The notes under the pieces were generated by a model. That model ran no database searches. It was given only the letters and a program-made list of their open reading frames with translations, and was not told where the DNA came from. The translations under genes were made by a program, and so were the position numbers. A stretch of DNA of 64,000 bases, taken from contig NZ_MSJR01000001.1 of NCBI RefSeq assembly GCF_002078605.1, positions 1-64,000 of the forward strand, read 5' to 3'. The stretch is from Salegentibacter sediminis. Lineage in GTDB: Bacteria; Bacteroidota; Bacteroidia; Flavobacteriales; Flavobacteriaceae. Below, one piece after another: positions 25,958 to 33,498 of the stretch; the stretch's first letter is position 1, and each line of letters begins with the position of its first letter.

Positions 25958-25965
25958 CAAAGTTA
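25958..25965 (-). promoter_or_regulatory. araC-type gene promoter -7 box
   Basis: TAACTTTG on the minus strand matches TAnnTTTG exactly. It decides the gene start by placing the transcript start near 25954. Confidence 0.55.
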
Positions 25966-25977
25966 GACCGATTTTAA

Positions 25978-25991
25978 CTGATATTTATCAG
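25978..25991. promoter_or_regulatory. Palindrome in the araC-hemA intergenic region
   Basis: CTGATATTTATCAG, 6-bp arms around TT. It lies 12 bp upstream of the AraC gene -7 box, in the -33 region of that promoter, so it could be an autoregulatory site. No second copy was found nearby. Confidence 0.4.
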
Positions 25992-26042
25992 GAATCGACA
26001 CATTTAGTACTTTCAGCGTTATATTTTCTTTAAGCTATGTTT

Positions 26043-26050
26043 TACTTTTG
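26043..26050 (+). promoter_or_regulatory. hemA operon promoter -7 box
   Basis: TACTTTTG matches TAnnTTTG exactly, 23 bp before the hemA ATG. Confidence 0.6.
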
Positions 26051-26073
26051 TCCACGCAATCCTAATAAAATAC

Positions 26074-27330
26074 ATGGAAAATTTTCATTTTTCTGGAGGT
26101 AAACATTTTTATACCATCGGATTAAGCTATAAAAAAGCTGATGCCGAGATAAGAGGTCATTTTAGCCTTGGGGAAGAAGCCAAACAGCACCTGCTGGAAC
26201 AGGCACACAAAGAAGGAATTGAAGCTATTTTAACCACCTCTACCTGTAACCGTACCGAGATTTACGGTTTTGCTCACCACCCTTTTGAGCTCATCAAATT
26301 GCTTTGCGAACATACCCATGGTACCGTAGAAGAATTTGAAAAAGTAGCCTATGTGCATAAAAACAAAAAGGCAATCGCTCATATGTTCCAGGTGGGCACC
26401 GGATTGGACAGCCAGATCCTGGGGGATTTTGAGATTATAAGCCAACTCAAAAATTCCTTTATCCAGTCTAAAAAACTGGGACTCACCAATGTTTTTCTTG
26501 AGCGTCTTGTTAACGCGGTGATCCAAGCCAGCAAACGCATAAAAAATGAAACTGAAATCTCCAGCGGAGCGACTTCTGTTGCCTTTGCCTCTGTTCAATA
26601 TATCCTGAACAATATTGAAAAGGTTTCAGAAAAGAATATTCTTCTCTTCGGAACAGGAAAAATTGGCCGAAACACCTGTGAAAACCTGGTTAAACATACC
26701 AGGAACAACCATATTACCTTAATAAACCGTACCAAGGATAAAGCTGAACGTGTTGCGGGAAAATTTAACCTTATCGTTAAAGATTACGCCGATTTACAAG
26801 CCGAAATACGAAATAGCGATATTTTAATCGTGGCAACCGGCGCGCAAAATCCTACCATCTCTAAGGAGCTAATCTATTCTAAGAAGGATTTGCTCATACT
26901 TGACCTTTCTATTCCGAAAAACGTGGCCGATGATGTGGCAGAACTCTCCAATGTAAAACTGGTGCACCTCGATCAGCTTTCAAAAATGACCGATGCCACC
27001 CTGGAGCGACGCCAGCAGTTTATCCCTCAGGCAAGGGAGATCATAATGGAAGTGGAAGCAGAATTTAACAAGTGGCTGGAAACCCGTAAATTTGCCCCCA
27101 CCATCAAGGCCCTGAAAAGGAAATTGAAAAGCATGAAGGATGATGAATTGGATTTTCAACGCAGGAAAATAACCGATTTTAATGACGAGCAGGCCGAAAT
27201 AATAAGTAATCGCATTATTCAAAAGATCACCAAACATTTTGCAAATCATTTAAAAAGCGATTCTGAAACCACTGATGAAAGCCTGGAACTCATCCAGAAA
27301 GTTTTTCAGTTAGAAGAGCTTCAAAAATGA
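26074..27330 (+). CDS. hemA: Glutamyl-tRNA reductase
   Basis: 418 aa. The catalytic Cys is in TSTCNRTEIYGF (about residue 55), followed by the substrate-binding block GLDSQILGDFEI, the NADPH-binding GTGKIGRNTCENL and a C-terminal helical dimerisation domain. Reduces glutamyl-tRNA to glutamate-1-semialdehyde, the first committed step of C5-pathway heme synthesis. First gene of hemA-C-D-E-x-F-B; the stop overlaps hemC by 4 nt. Confidence 0.97.
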   Translation: MENFHFSGGKHFYTIGLSYKKADAEIRGHFSLGEEAKQHLLEQAHKEGIEAILTTSTCNRTEIYGFAHHPFELIKLLCEHTHGTVEEFEKVAYVHKNKKAIAHMFQVGTGLDSQILGDFEIISQLKNSFIQSKKLGLTNVFLERLVNAVIQASKRIKNETEISSGATSVAFASVQYILNNIEKVSEKNILLFGTGKIGRNTCENLVKHTRNNHITLINRTKDKAERVAGKFNLIVKDYADLQAEIRNSDILIVATGAQNPTISKELIYSKKDLLILDLSIPKNVADDVAELSNVKLVHLDQLSKMTDATLERRQQFIPQAREIIMEVEAEFNKWLETRKFAPTIKALKRKLKSMKDDELDFQRRKITDFNDEQAEIISNRIIQKITKHFANHLKSDSETTDESLELIQKVFQLEELQK

Positions 27331-28238
27331 AAAAAACGATACGAATAGGTACCCGGGATAGCGAACTTGCTCTTTGGCAGGCAAAAACTGTACAAAATGC
27401 CCTGGAACATTTAGGTCATCCCACCAAACTTGTTCCTGTAAAATCTACCGGAGACCTCAACCTGGACCAGCCTCTTTATGAAATGGGGATCACGGGAATT
27501 TTTACCAAAACCCTGGATGTGGCAATGATAAAAGGCGAGATAGACATCGCCGTTCATTCCATGAAAGACGTCCCTACCGCGTTGCCTAAAGGAATAGTAG
27601 AAGCCGCGATCCTAAAAAGAGCAAACTCCAAGGACATTTTAATTCACAAAGGCCTTGATTTCCTGAATTCTGAAGGGACCATCGCCACGGGAAGCCTCCG
27701 CCGCAAAGCCCAATGGCTCAATAAATATCCTTCTCACCGGGTAGTAGATTTACGCGGAAATGTAAATACCCGAATGAAAAAGTTGAAAGAAAACGACTGG
27801 AACGGAGCTATTTTCGCTGCAGCCGGCCTGGAGCGCATCGCTTTGAAACCCGAAAATTATATAGACCTCAACTGGATGATCCCAGCTCCTGCCCAGGGAG
27901 CAATGCTCGTGGTGGCTATGGAAGACGACGAATTTTCGAGAAAAGCCCTTGAACCCCTTAATCATCAGGAAAGCAAAATAAGTGTTCATATCGAGAGACA
28001 GTTCCTTAAAACGCTGGAAGGTGGTTGTACCGCCCCTATTGGCGCTCTGGTTACCATAGAAAAAGATATTGTTTACTTTAAAGGTGCACTTTTCAGTCTT
28101 GACGGAAAGCAGAAGATCGAGGTTGAAAAAACCACCAGAATCGATGAAATTCAAGGTTTTGGAAACAGCTGTGCCCGTGAAGTGCTGAATAGAGGTGGGA
28201 AAGAACTTATGGCTGAGATAAGAAAGGTCTTGAAATAA
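27327..28238 (+). CDS. hemC: Hydroxymethylbilane synthase (porphobilinogen deaminase)
   Basis: 303 aa. Begins IRIGTRDSELALWQAKTV; contains HSMKDVPTALP, the substrate-site RRKAQWLNKYP and ATGSLRR, and the dipyrromethane cofactor Cys in LEGGCTAPIGA. Polymerises four porphobilinogens to hydroxymethylbilane. Starts in an ATGA overlap with hemA and ends in a 1-nt overlap with hemD, so translation is coupled along the operon. Confidence 0.97.
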   Translation: MKKTIRIGTRDSELALWQAKTVQNALEHLGHPTKLVPVKSTGDLNLDQPLYEMGITGIFTKTLDVAMIKGEIDIAVHSMKDVPTALPKGIVEAAILKRANSKDILIHKGLDFLNSEGTIATGSLRRKAQWLNKYPSHRVVDLRGNVNTRMKKLKENDWNGAIFAAAGLERIALKPENYIDLNWMIPAPAQGAMLVVAMEDDEFSRKALEPLNHQESKISVHIERQFLKTLEGGCTAPIGALVTIEKDIVYFKGALFSLDGKQKIEVEKTTRIDEIQGFGNSCAREVLNRGGKELMAEIRKVLK

Positions 28239-28891
28239 TGACAAGCCTTTCTACTAAAAAACTAAGCTTAAGCCAGAAAAACCTTTTTCTGAATTCGGGG
28301 CTGAGTCTTGTAGAATACGATGCTATTAAAATTGAATTCCTGGATTTTGAAATTCCGGAAAGCGAGATCAAAAATGCCATTATAACCAGTAAAAACGCTG
28401 CAAAAGTTATTGTAAAGAGACAGCTCAAAATCCAGAATTGCTTTTGTGTAGGAGAAAAAACTGCCAGCTTTTTAAAAAACAATAATTTTAGCATCAGAGA
28501 AGTTTCAGATTATGGGAGTGATTTGGCTGAAATGATAACCGAAAATTATCTGGAGGAGAAATTCACTTTTTTCTGCGGAAACCTGCGCAGAGAAGAATTA
28601 CCTTCAGCATTAAAAAAAGAAGGTGTCGTCTTTAAGGAAGTTGAGGTCTACAAAACCCATTTAAACAAACAGAGATTTCCGCAGGAGTTTGATGGAATCA
28701 TGTTTTTTAGCCCCAGTGGGGTAAAGAGTTTCACCTCAAAAAACAAAATAAAGAACAGCACTGCCTTTTGTATAGGTAAAACCACCGCAAAAGAAGCCAA
28801 AAAACACACCCAAAATATTGTAATTGCCACCAAACCCAGCATTGAAAATCTGATTGTAACTGTGGTGAAATATTTTAAAGAAAAGAACTAA
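28238..28891 (+). CDS. hemD: Uroporphyrinogen-III synthase
   Basis: 217 aa; the family is poorly conserved and identified here mainly by context and fold pattern: [40 protein letters not shown] and the late [26 protein letters not shown]. Cyclises hydroxymethylbilane with inversion of ring D. Slightly short but complete. TAATG overlap with hemC and a single base before hemE. Confidence 0.9.
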   Translation: MTSLSTKKLSLSQKNLFLNSGLSLVEYDAIKIEFLDFEIPESEIKNAIITSKNAAKVIVKRQLKIQNCFCVGEKTASFLKNNNFSIREVSDYGSDLAEMITENYLEEKFTFFCGNLRREELPSALKKEGVVFKEVEVYKTHLNKQRFPQEFDGIMFFSPSGVKSFTSKNKIKNSTAFCIGKTTAKEAKKHTQNIVIATKPSIENLIVTVVKYFKEKN

Positions 28892-28892
28892 A

Positions 28893-29915
28893 ATGATAAA
28901 AAACGATTTATTTTTAAGAGCCTTAAAAGGAGAGACAGTAGAACGGCCACCGGTATGGATGATGAGACAGGCAGGGCGTTACCTGCCAGATTTTATGAAG
29001 CTCAAGGAGAAATACGATTTCTTCACCCGCTGTCGCACCCCGGAATTGGCCACTGAGATCACTGTGATGCCAATCCACCAGGTTGGAACCGATGCAGCAA
29101 TTCTTTTTAGCGATATTCTGGTTATACCGCAGGCGATGAATATTGAAGTTGAAATGAAGCCGGGCGTTGGACCCTGGCTACCAAACCCGGTGAGAACACA
29201 ACAAGATGTTGATCGTGTAATTGTTCCAGATGTTCAGGAAACTTTGGGCTACGTGATGGAAGCGATAAAAATGACAAAACAGGAACTTAACGATGAGGTT
29301 CCGCTTATTGGCTTTGCAGGTTCTCCCTGGACGATCCTATGTTATGCGGTACAGGGACAGGGCTCTAAAAATTTTGATATTGCAAAGAAATTCTGCTTCA
29401 CTAATCCTGTAGCAGCACATCAATTGCTTCAAAAGATAACCGATACCACCATAGCTTATCTAAAAGCCAAGGTTGCTGCCGGTGTAGATGCAGTTCAGGT
29501 TTTCGATTCCTGGGGAGGGATGCTTAGCCCCACCGATTATGATGAATTTTCCTGGAAATATATTCAGCAGATCATCGATGCCTTAAAAGATGTTATCCCG
29601 GTAATCGCCTTCGGAAAAGGTTGCTGGTTTGCACTACATACCATGGCAAGATCTGGTGCTGCAGCCATTGGCGTTGACTGGACCTGTAGCCCAAAAAATG
29701 CACGTTATCTCACCGGCGGGCAGATTACCCTGCAGGGTAATTTTGATCCTTCAAGGTTATACTCCCCTCCAGCTGAGATCAAAAAAATGGTTCACCAAAT
29801 GATCGATGAATTTGGCAAAGACCGCTATATCGTAAACCTGGGACACGGAATTTTACCCGATATCCCTGTGGAAAATGCCATCGCTTTTGTTGAAGCGGTG
29901 AAAGAATATAAATAA
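28893..29915 (+). CDS. hemE: Uroporphyrinogen decarboxylase
   Basis: 340 aa. N-terminal signature [17 protein letters not shown] with the substrate Arg residues, then [13 protein letters not shown] with the key Asp, [12 protein letters not shown] and the late [14 protein letters not shown]. Converts uroporphyrinogen III to coproporphyrinogen III. It is followed after 4 bp by an unknown gene and then hemF. Confidence 0.97.
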   Translation: MIKNDLFLRALKGETVERPPVWMMRQAGRYLPDFMKLKEKYDFFTRCRTPELATEITVMPIHQVGTDAAILFSDILVIPQAMNIEVEMKPGVGPWLPNPVRTQQDVDRVIVPDVQETLGYVMEAIKMTKQELNDEVPLIGFAGSPWTILCYAVQGQGSKNFDIAKKFCFTNPVAAHQLLQKITDTTIAYLKAKVAAGVDAVQVFDSWGGMLSPTDYDEFSWKYIQQIIDALKDVIPVIAFGKGCWFALHTMARSGAAAIGVDWTCSPKNARYLTGGQITLQGNFDPSRLYSPPAEIKKMVHQMIDEFGKDRYIVNLGHGILPDIPVENAIAFVEAVKEYK

Positions 29916-29919
29916 CAGC

Positions 29920-30414
29920 ATGGCAATCTGGGGGCGTTTGGTAAATATGAGTCCGCGGGAAGTTTTTCGACTTTTTAAGGTTTTTATCAAACAGCCCCGT
30001 TTTATTATTCCAACAATTGAAACCACCAGGCAATGTATTAATATTTGTGATGAACTTTTTGAAGATGACCACCACAAAAATAACCCTACGAACGCCTTTA
30101 GGCACGCGCTTTGGAATTATTTGCTATGTGAGAATTATTTTGACATCTGTAATTCTGTAGCGAAGTCGGTGGAATGGAGCAAAAAGATAACCGATCTGCA
30201 TGAAGAACTTGCTCCTAATAGCAGGTTTGAAAAAACAATGGATTTACATAACAACCTGATGGGGCGCAAGCTCTTTGAAAAGTTTCATTTGGAAAAAAAT
30301 TTAGATGTTATCAAGCTTTTACAGGAAGAAATGAGAAAGGCCGTTCTGGTTAACAAAACAGAAGAAATAAGCACCCGGCAAAATCATCTGGTATATATTG
30401 AAGAAAGAAAATGA
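29920..30414 (+). CDS. Unknown protein within heme operon (DUF6973-like)
   Basis: 164 aa, soluble, helical. The central motif NPTNAFRHALWNYLLC and the later DLHNNLMGRKLFEKFH give two conserved-looking His clusters (also DDHHKN near residue 47) that could bind metal or heme. The motif resembles DUF6973; I give that name from memory. It starts 4 bp after hemE and overlaps hemF by 4 nt, so it is firmly built into the operon. Role unknown; an accessory to coproporphyrinogen handling is only a guess. Confidence 0.7.
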   Translation: MAIWGRLVNMSPREVFRLFKVFIKQPRFIIPTIETTRQCINICDELFEDDHHKNNPTNAFRHALWNYLLCENYFDICNSVAKSVEWSKKITDLHEELAPNSRFEKTMDLHNNLMGRKLFEKFHLEKNLDVIKLLQEEMRKAVLVNKTEEISTRQNHLVYIEERK

Positions 30415-31313
30415 GAGAAAAATTTTACGCATATATTGAAGAATTACAGGACAGGATCACCACGAAACTTGAAGAGGTAGACGGAAAGGCTAAATTTCAG
30501 CAGGATCTCTGGAATCGCCCAGAAGGTGGTGGAGGTAGAACAAGAGTGATCGAAAATGGTAATGTATTTGAAAAAGGGGGAGTGAATATTTCTGCAGTGC
30601 ACGGGCCTTTACCCCCGGCGATGCAAAAATATTTCAAAGTTGGAGATGTAGATTTCTTCGCCTGTGGCCTTAGCCTGGTACTTCACCCTAAAAACCCGAT
30701 GGTCCCGACCGTTCACGCTAATTGGCGCTATTTCGAAATGTATGACAAATCGGGAAAAGTAATAGACCAGTGGTTTGGCGGGGGCCAGGACCTTACCCCG
30801 TATTACCTGTTTGAGGAAGATGCCATTCATTTTCATAAAGTCTCCAAGCAGGCCTGCGATAAACACAATCCTGAATTCTATCCCGAATACAAGAAAAAGT
30901 GTGATGAATATTTCTGGAACTCCCATCGTGACGAAGCTCGTGGTATTGGCGGACTATTTTTCGACTATTTAAAAGCTTCCGAAGAGATGAGCATCGAGGC
31001 ATGGTATGATTTCGTCACCGAAGTGGGCGATAGTTTTCTCGAAGCTTATGTGCCCATCCTTGAAAAAAGAAAAGATTTATCCTATACCGAAGCGCAGAGA
31101 ACCTGGCAGGAAATAAGACGTGGCCGTTACGTAGAATTTAATTTGGTGCACGATAAAGGAACACTTTTCGGCTTAAAGACCAATGGCAGGATAGAGAGTA
31201 TTTTGATGAGCCTGCCCCCACACGTGCAATGGGTTTACGACCAGCATCCCGAGCCGGGAAGCGAAGAAGAAAAATTATTGAAGGTTCTGGAAAACCCGAA
31301 AGATTGGGTATAA
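30411..31313 (+). CDS. hemF: Oxygen-dependent coproporphyrinogen III oxidase
   Basis: 300 aa. Signatures EGGGGRTRVIENGNVFEKGG, PTVHANWRYFE and WFGGGQDLTPYY with its substrate-binding residues are intact, as is RRGRYVEFNLVHDKGT. Oxidatively decarboxylates coproporphyrinogen III to protoporphyrinogen IX using O2, which implies aerobic heme synthesis. Coupled to the upstream unknown gene through an ATGA overlap. Confidence 0.97.
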   Translation: MREKFYAYIEELQDRITTKLEEVDGKAKFQQDLWNRPEGGGGRTRVIENGNVFEKGGVNISAVHGPLPPAMQKYFKVGDVDFFACGLSLVLHPKNPMVPTVHANWRYFEMYDKSGKVIDQWFGGGQDLTPYYLFEEDAIHFHKVSKQACDKHNPEFYPEYKKKCDEYFWNSHRDEARGIGGLFFDYLKASEEMSIEAWYDFVTEVGDSFLEAYVPILEKRKDLSYTEAQRTWQEIRRGRYVEFNLVHDKGTLFGLKTNGRIESILMSLPPHVQWVYDQHPEPGSEEEKLLKVLENPKDWV

Positions 31314-31370
31314 CTGATGCCTTAATCCGGCTCCTCAAAAACTAAATACTGACTACAAAATTTCAAAATT

Positions 31371-32360
31371 ATGTACCCATTAAACAGAAATAGAAGATTA
31401 CGAACCAATGAGGCCGTAAGAAGCCTGGTAAGGGAAACCGCTATCACTCCAGACGATTTTATAGTACCGCTCTTCGTGGTGGAAGGAAAAAATATAAAAG
31501 AGGAGATTGCTTCCATGCCTGGTTATTACAGGATGAGCTTAGATCTTTTAAAAAAGGAGGTAAAAGAGGTGTGGAAATTAGGTTTAAAGTCGGTTTTGCT
31601 TTTTGTTAAGGTACCCGAAAACCTGAAAGATAATGCAGGTACCGAAGCTCTAAATGCCGAAGGTTTGATGCAACGTGCGATTAAAACGGTAAAAGATGCA
31701 GTTCCCGAAATGTTGGTAATGACCGATGTTGCCCTGGACCCCTACTCTTCTTTTGGTCATGACGGCATAGTTTCGGAAGGAAAAATTATCAATGACGATA
31801 CCACAGCTGTTCTAGCCGAAATGGGCCTTTCTCACGCAAAAGCCGGCGCCGATATACTTGCGCCCAGCGATATGATGGACGGGCGCATTTTTGAAATTAG
31901 GAGCCTCTTGGAAGACGAAGGTTTTTACGACACCGGGATTATGAGTTACAGTGCGAAATATGCTTCTGCTTTTTATGGCCCTTTCCGTGACGCTTTGGAT
32001 TCAGCACCTGTTGATGCTGAAAACATTCCGAAGAACAAAAACACCTACCAGATGGATCCTGCAAACAGGGATGAAGCCATTCGCGAAACCCTGATGGACA
32101 TCGAGGAGGGCGCCGATATCGTAATGGTAAAACCGGGACTCTGCTATCTTGACATAGTACGTGACATTAAAAACGCGGTAAACGTGCCGGTTGCCGTGTA
32201 TCAGGTAAGCGGGGAATATGCTATGATAAAAGCTGCCTCAGAGAAAGGCTGGCTCGATCACGATGCAGTGGTCCTGGAACAACTAACCGCCATTAAACGT
32301 GCAGGGGCAGCTATGATTGCCAGTTATTTTGCAAAAGAAGCCGTGAAACTTATCTCTTAG
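31371..32360 (+). CDS. hemB: Porphobilinogen synthase (delta-aminolevulinic acid dehydratase)
   Basis: 329 aa. The Schiff-base lysines are in the MSYSAKYASAFYGPF and MVKPGLCYLD regions. The metal site reads TDVALDPYSSFGHDG, with Ala/Asp/Asp where zinc enzymes have three Cys, so this is the Mg-type (Pseudomonas-like) form. Condenses two aminolevulinate molecules to porphobilinogen. Last gene of the heme run, 57 bp after hemF, followed by a hairpin terminator at 32390-32408. Confidence 0.97.
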   Translation: MYPLNRNRRLRTNEAVRSLVRETAITPDDFIVPLFVVEGKNIKEEIASMPGYYRMSLDLLKKEVKEVWKLGLKSVLLFVKVPENLKDNAGTEALNAEGLMQRAIKTVKDAVPEMLVMTDVALDPYSSFGHDGIVSEGKIINDDTTAVLAEMGLSHAKAGADILAPSDMMDGRIFEIRSLLEDEGFYDTGIMSYSAKYASAFYGPFRDALDSAPVDAENIPKNKNTYQMDPANRDEAIRETLMDIEEGADIVMVKPGLCYLDIVRDIKNAVNVPVAVYQVSGEYAMIKAASEKGWLDHDAVVLEQLTAIKRAGAAMIASYFAKEAVKLIS

Positions 32361-32389
32361 GCTCGTAATTTGATAGATTTAAAATGTTT

Positions 32390-32408
32390 AAAAAGCAAGC
32401 TGCTTTTT
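32390..32408 (+). terminator. Terminator of the heme operon
   Basis: AAAAAGCA (32390-32397) and TGCTTTTT (32401-32408) around a 3-nt loop; the 3' arm supplies the T-run. It also lies just before the promoter box of the next gene. Confidence 0.75.
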
Positions 32409-32411
32409 GCA

Positions 32412-32419
32412 TACTTTTG
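32412..32419 (+). promoter_or_regulatory. -7 box of the 119-aa secreted protein gene
   Basis: TACTTTTG matches TAnnTTTG exactly and ends 4 bp before the ATG at 32424, predicting a leaderless or nearly leaderless transcript. Confidence 0.5.
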
Positions 32420-32423
32420 AGAA

Positions 32424-32783
32424 ATGAAAAAGTTTCGAAATAAAGGCTTTATAGCTTTTACTATTATCGGTTTGTTGGCGGTCTATGGCCAGCAGGCTTT
32501 TGCTTTTTCACCCGGGCAATTCATTAAGGAAGACTCTGGAGATCGCTTACTTACTCAAACCTACCAAAATACTGAAGGCTTACTTTTTCAGGAAATTTCT
32601 TTTGGCAATGCAAGTGAGTATTCCGAAGATACCCCGGGATATCACTTTGGTGGTGGCGCACAGACCAACACCGATAATTTTCACTTCAGGACATCCCAGC
32701 GTCTAAAAAAACCAACCGCATATCTTCAGGATCATAGGAATGACCTGAGGCAAAAGATCTTTCCTTTCCATTTTTTTTGGTGA
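32424..32783 (+). CDS. Small secreted or anchored protein, unknown
   Basis: 119 aa. Signal peptide or anchor at residues 1-28 (IAFTIIGLLAVYGQQAFA), then a mature part of about 90 residues that is His/Phe-rich (PGYHFGGG, NFHFRTS, FPFHFFW) with no Cys. Ends in aromatic residues FHFFW. I recognise no family. The His content could fit metal binding, but nothing in the context supports that. A terminator and a promoter box isolate it from hemB. Confidence 0.6.
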   Translation: MKKFRNKGFIAFTIIGLLAVYGQQAFAFSPGQFIKEDSGDRLLTQTYQNTEGLLFQEISFGNASEYSEDTPGYHFGGGAQTNTDNFHFRTSQRLKKPTAYLQDHRNDLRQKIFPFHFFW

Positions 32784-32786
32784 ATA

Positions 32787-32890
32787 TTTTCAGGTTTATC
32801 TGAATAATTAAAAGGCTTTGAGGAAAAGCCCGGCTGCAGGTGCGCCTTTATTAGGCCGTGCGGCCACCCATAAATCATATCACCATAAAA
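32787..32890 (+). other. Structured intergenic stretch (possible small RNA or leader)
   Basis: A GC-rich island in AT-rich DNA. Elements seen: TTCAG/CTGAA around 32789-32804, GGCTTT (32814-32819) with AAAGCC (32825-32830), and GGTG-c-GCC (32839-32846) pairing with GGC-CACC (32862-32868), enclosing GCCT/AGGC (32844-32847, 32853-32856). The last two are alternatives to a small GGCC/GGCC hairpin. It ends 31 bp before the next ATG. It may be a small RNA, a leader or remnant DNA; no known RNA family was recognised. Confidence 0.4.
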
Positions 32891-32899
32891 AATAAAGAA

Positions 32900-33358
32900 A
32901 TGGATACAGCTTCAAGCTTAATTGGTTTAGGCCTACTCTTAGTGTTTATAGGCCCAATCCTTATATTAATTCTTCAACAGAAGAAACAGGAAAAAAACAC
33001 ACTCAAAAAAATTGAAACTATCAGTAAGGATAATAATCTCAATCCTGAAGTTACTGAACTTTTAGATAACCTACTATTAGGTCTGGATTCAAAAGCTCGT
33101 AAACTGCTTATTGTAAACCCGGGCAAGAATCCTGAATACAACATCCTAAACCTCAAGGAGGTAAAAGAAAGCAGGTTATCCACCCAAAATCATAAAATTT
33201 CTGAAGGTCGTTTTAACTATATCAGCTTAAACCTGTTTGGAACGAAAAACAGGAAAATAGATGAAATTGTCTTCTATGATGAAAAAGATAAAAATTCTTC
33301 AGATGCTGAGACCAGCTTAGTTCTGGCCAAAAAATGGGAAAAGCTAATTAAAGCTTAA
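32900..33358 (+). CDS. Single-pass membrane protein, unknown
   Basis: 152 aa from ATG 32900 (AAAGAA just upstream); a longer frame from ATG 32858 would start within the structured element. One transmembrane helix near the N-terminus (about 3-25, LIGLGLLLVFIGPILILIL), then a charged cytosolic domain with KKIETISKDNNLNPEVTELLDN and a C-terminal beta segment with FYDEKDKN. I recognise no family. The gene is followed by a long hairpin at 33376-33435. Confidence 0.65.
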   Translation: MDTASSLIGLGLLLVFIGPILILILQQKKQEKNTLKKIETISKDNNLNPEVTELLDNLLLGLDSKARKLLIVNPGKNPEYNILNLKEVKESRLSTQNHKISEGRFNYISLNLFGTKNRKIDEIVFYDEKDKNSSDAETSLVLAKKWEKLIKA

Positions 33359-33375
33359 CCAGGGGTTAAAAACCA

Positions 33376-33448
33376 TATAAATTTCCGGAAGGCAACCAGG
33401 AAAAGCAACATCCAATAGCTTTCCGGAGGTTTATAATTTCTTTTTATT
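33376..33448 (+). terminator. Long imperfect hairpin after the membrane-protein gene
   Basis: 17-bp stem: 33376-33392 pairs with 33419-33435 over its full length, including three G-U pairs, around a 26-nt loop. A T-rich tract follows. It is most likely a terminator, though the size of stem and loop is unusual for one. Confidence 0.6.
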
Positions 33449-33498
33449 TTTTTCTTTAATTTATCCCTAAATTAGATTATTCAATAACTAACCGCGCA

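Noticed and set aside
32820-32835. GAGGAAAAGCCCGG resembles the GAGGAAAGTCCGGG box of RNase P RNA
   Set aside because: The gap is about 116 bp and no partner regions of RNase P follow; the next 460 bp are coding, so length and structure do not fit.
33382-33392. TTCCGGAAGG resembles part of the SRP RNA tetraloop region
   Set aside because: The bases fit better in the 17-bp terminator stem, and the rest of the SRP consensus is missing.
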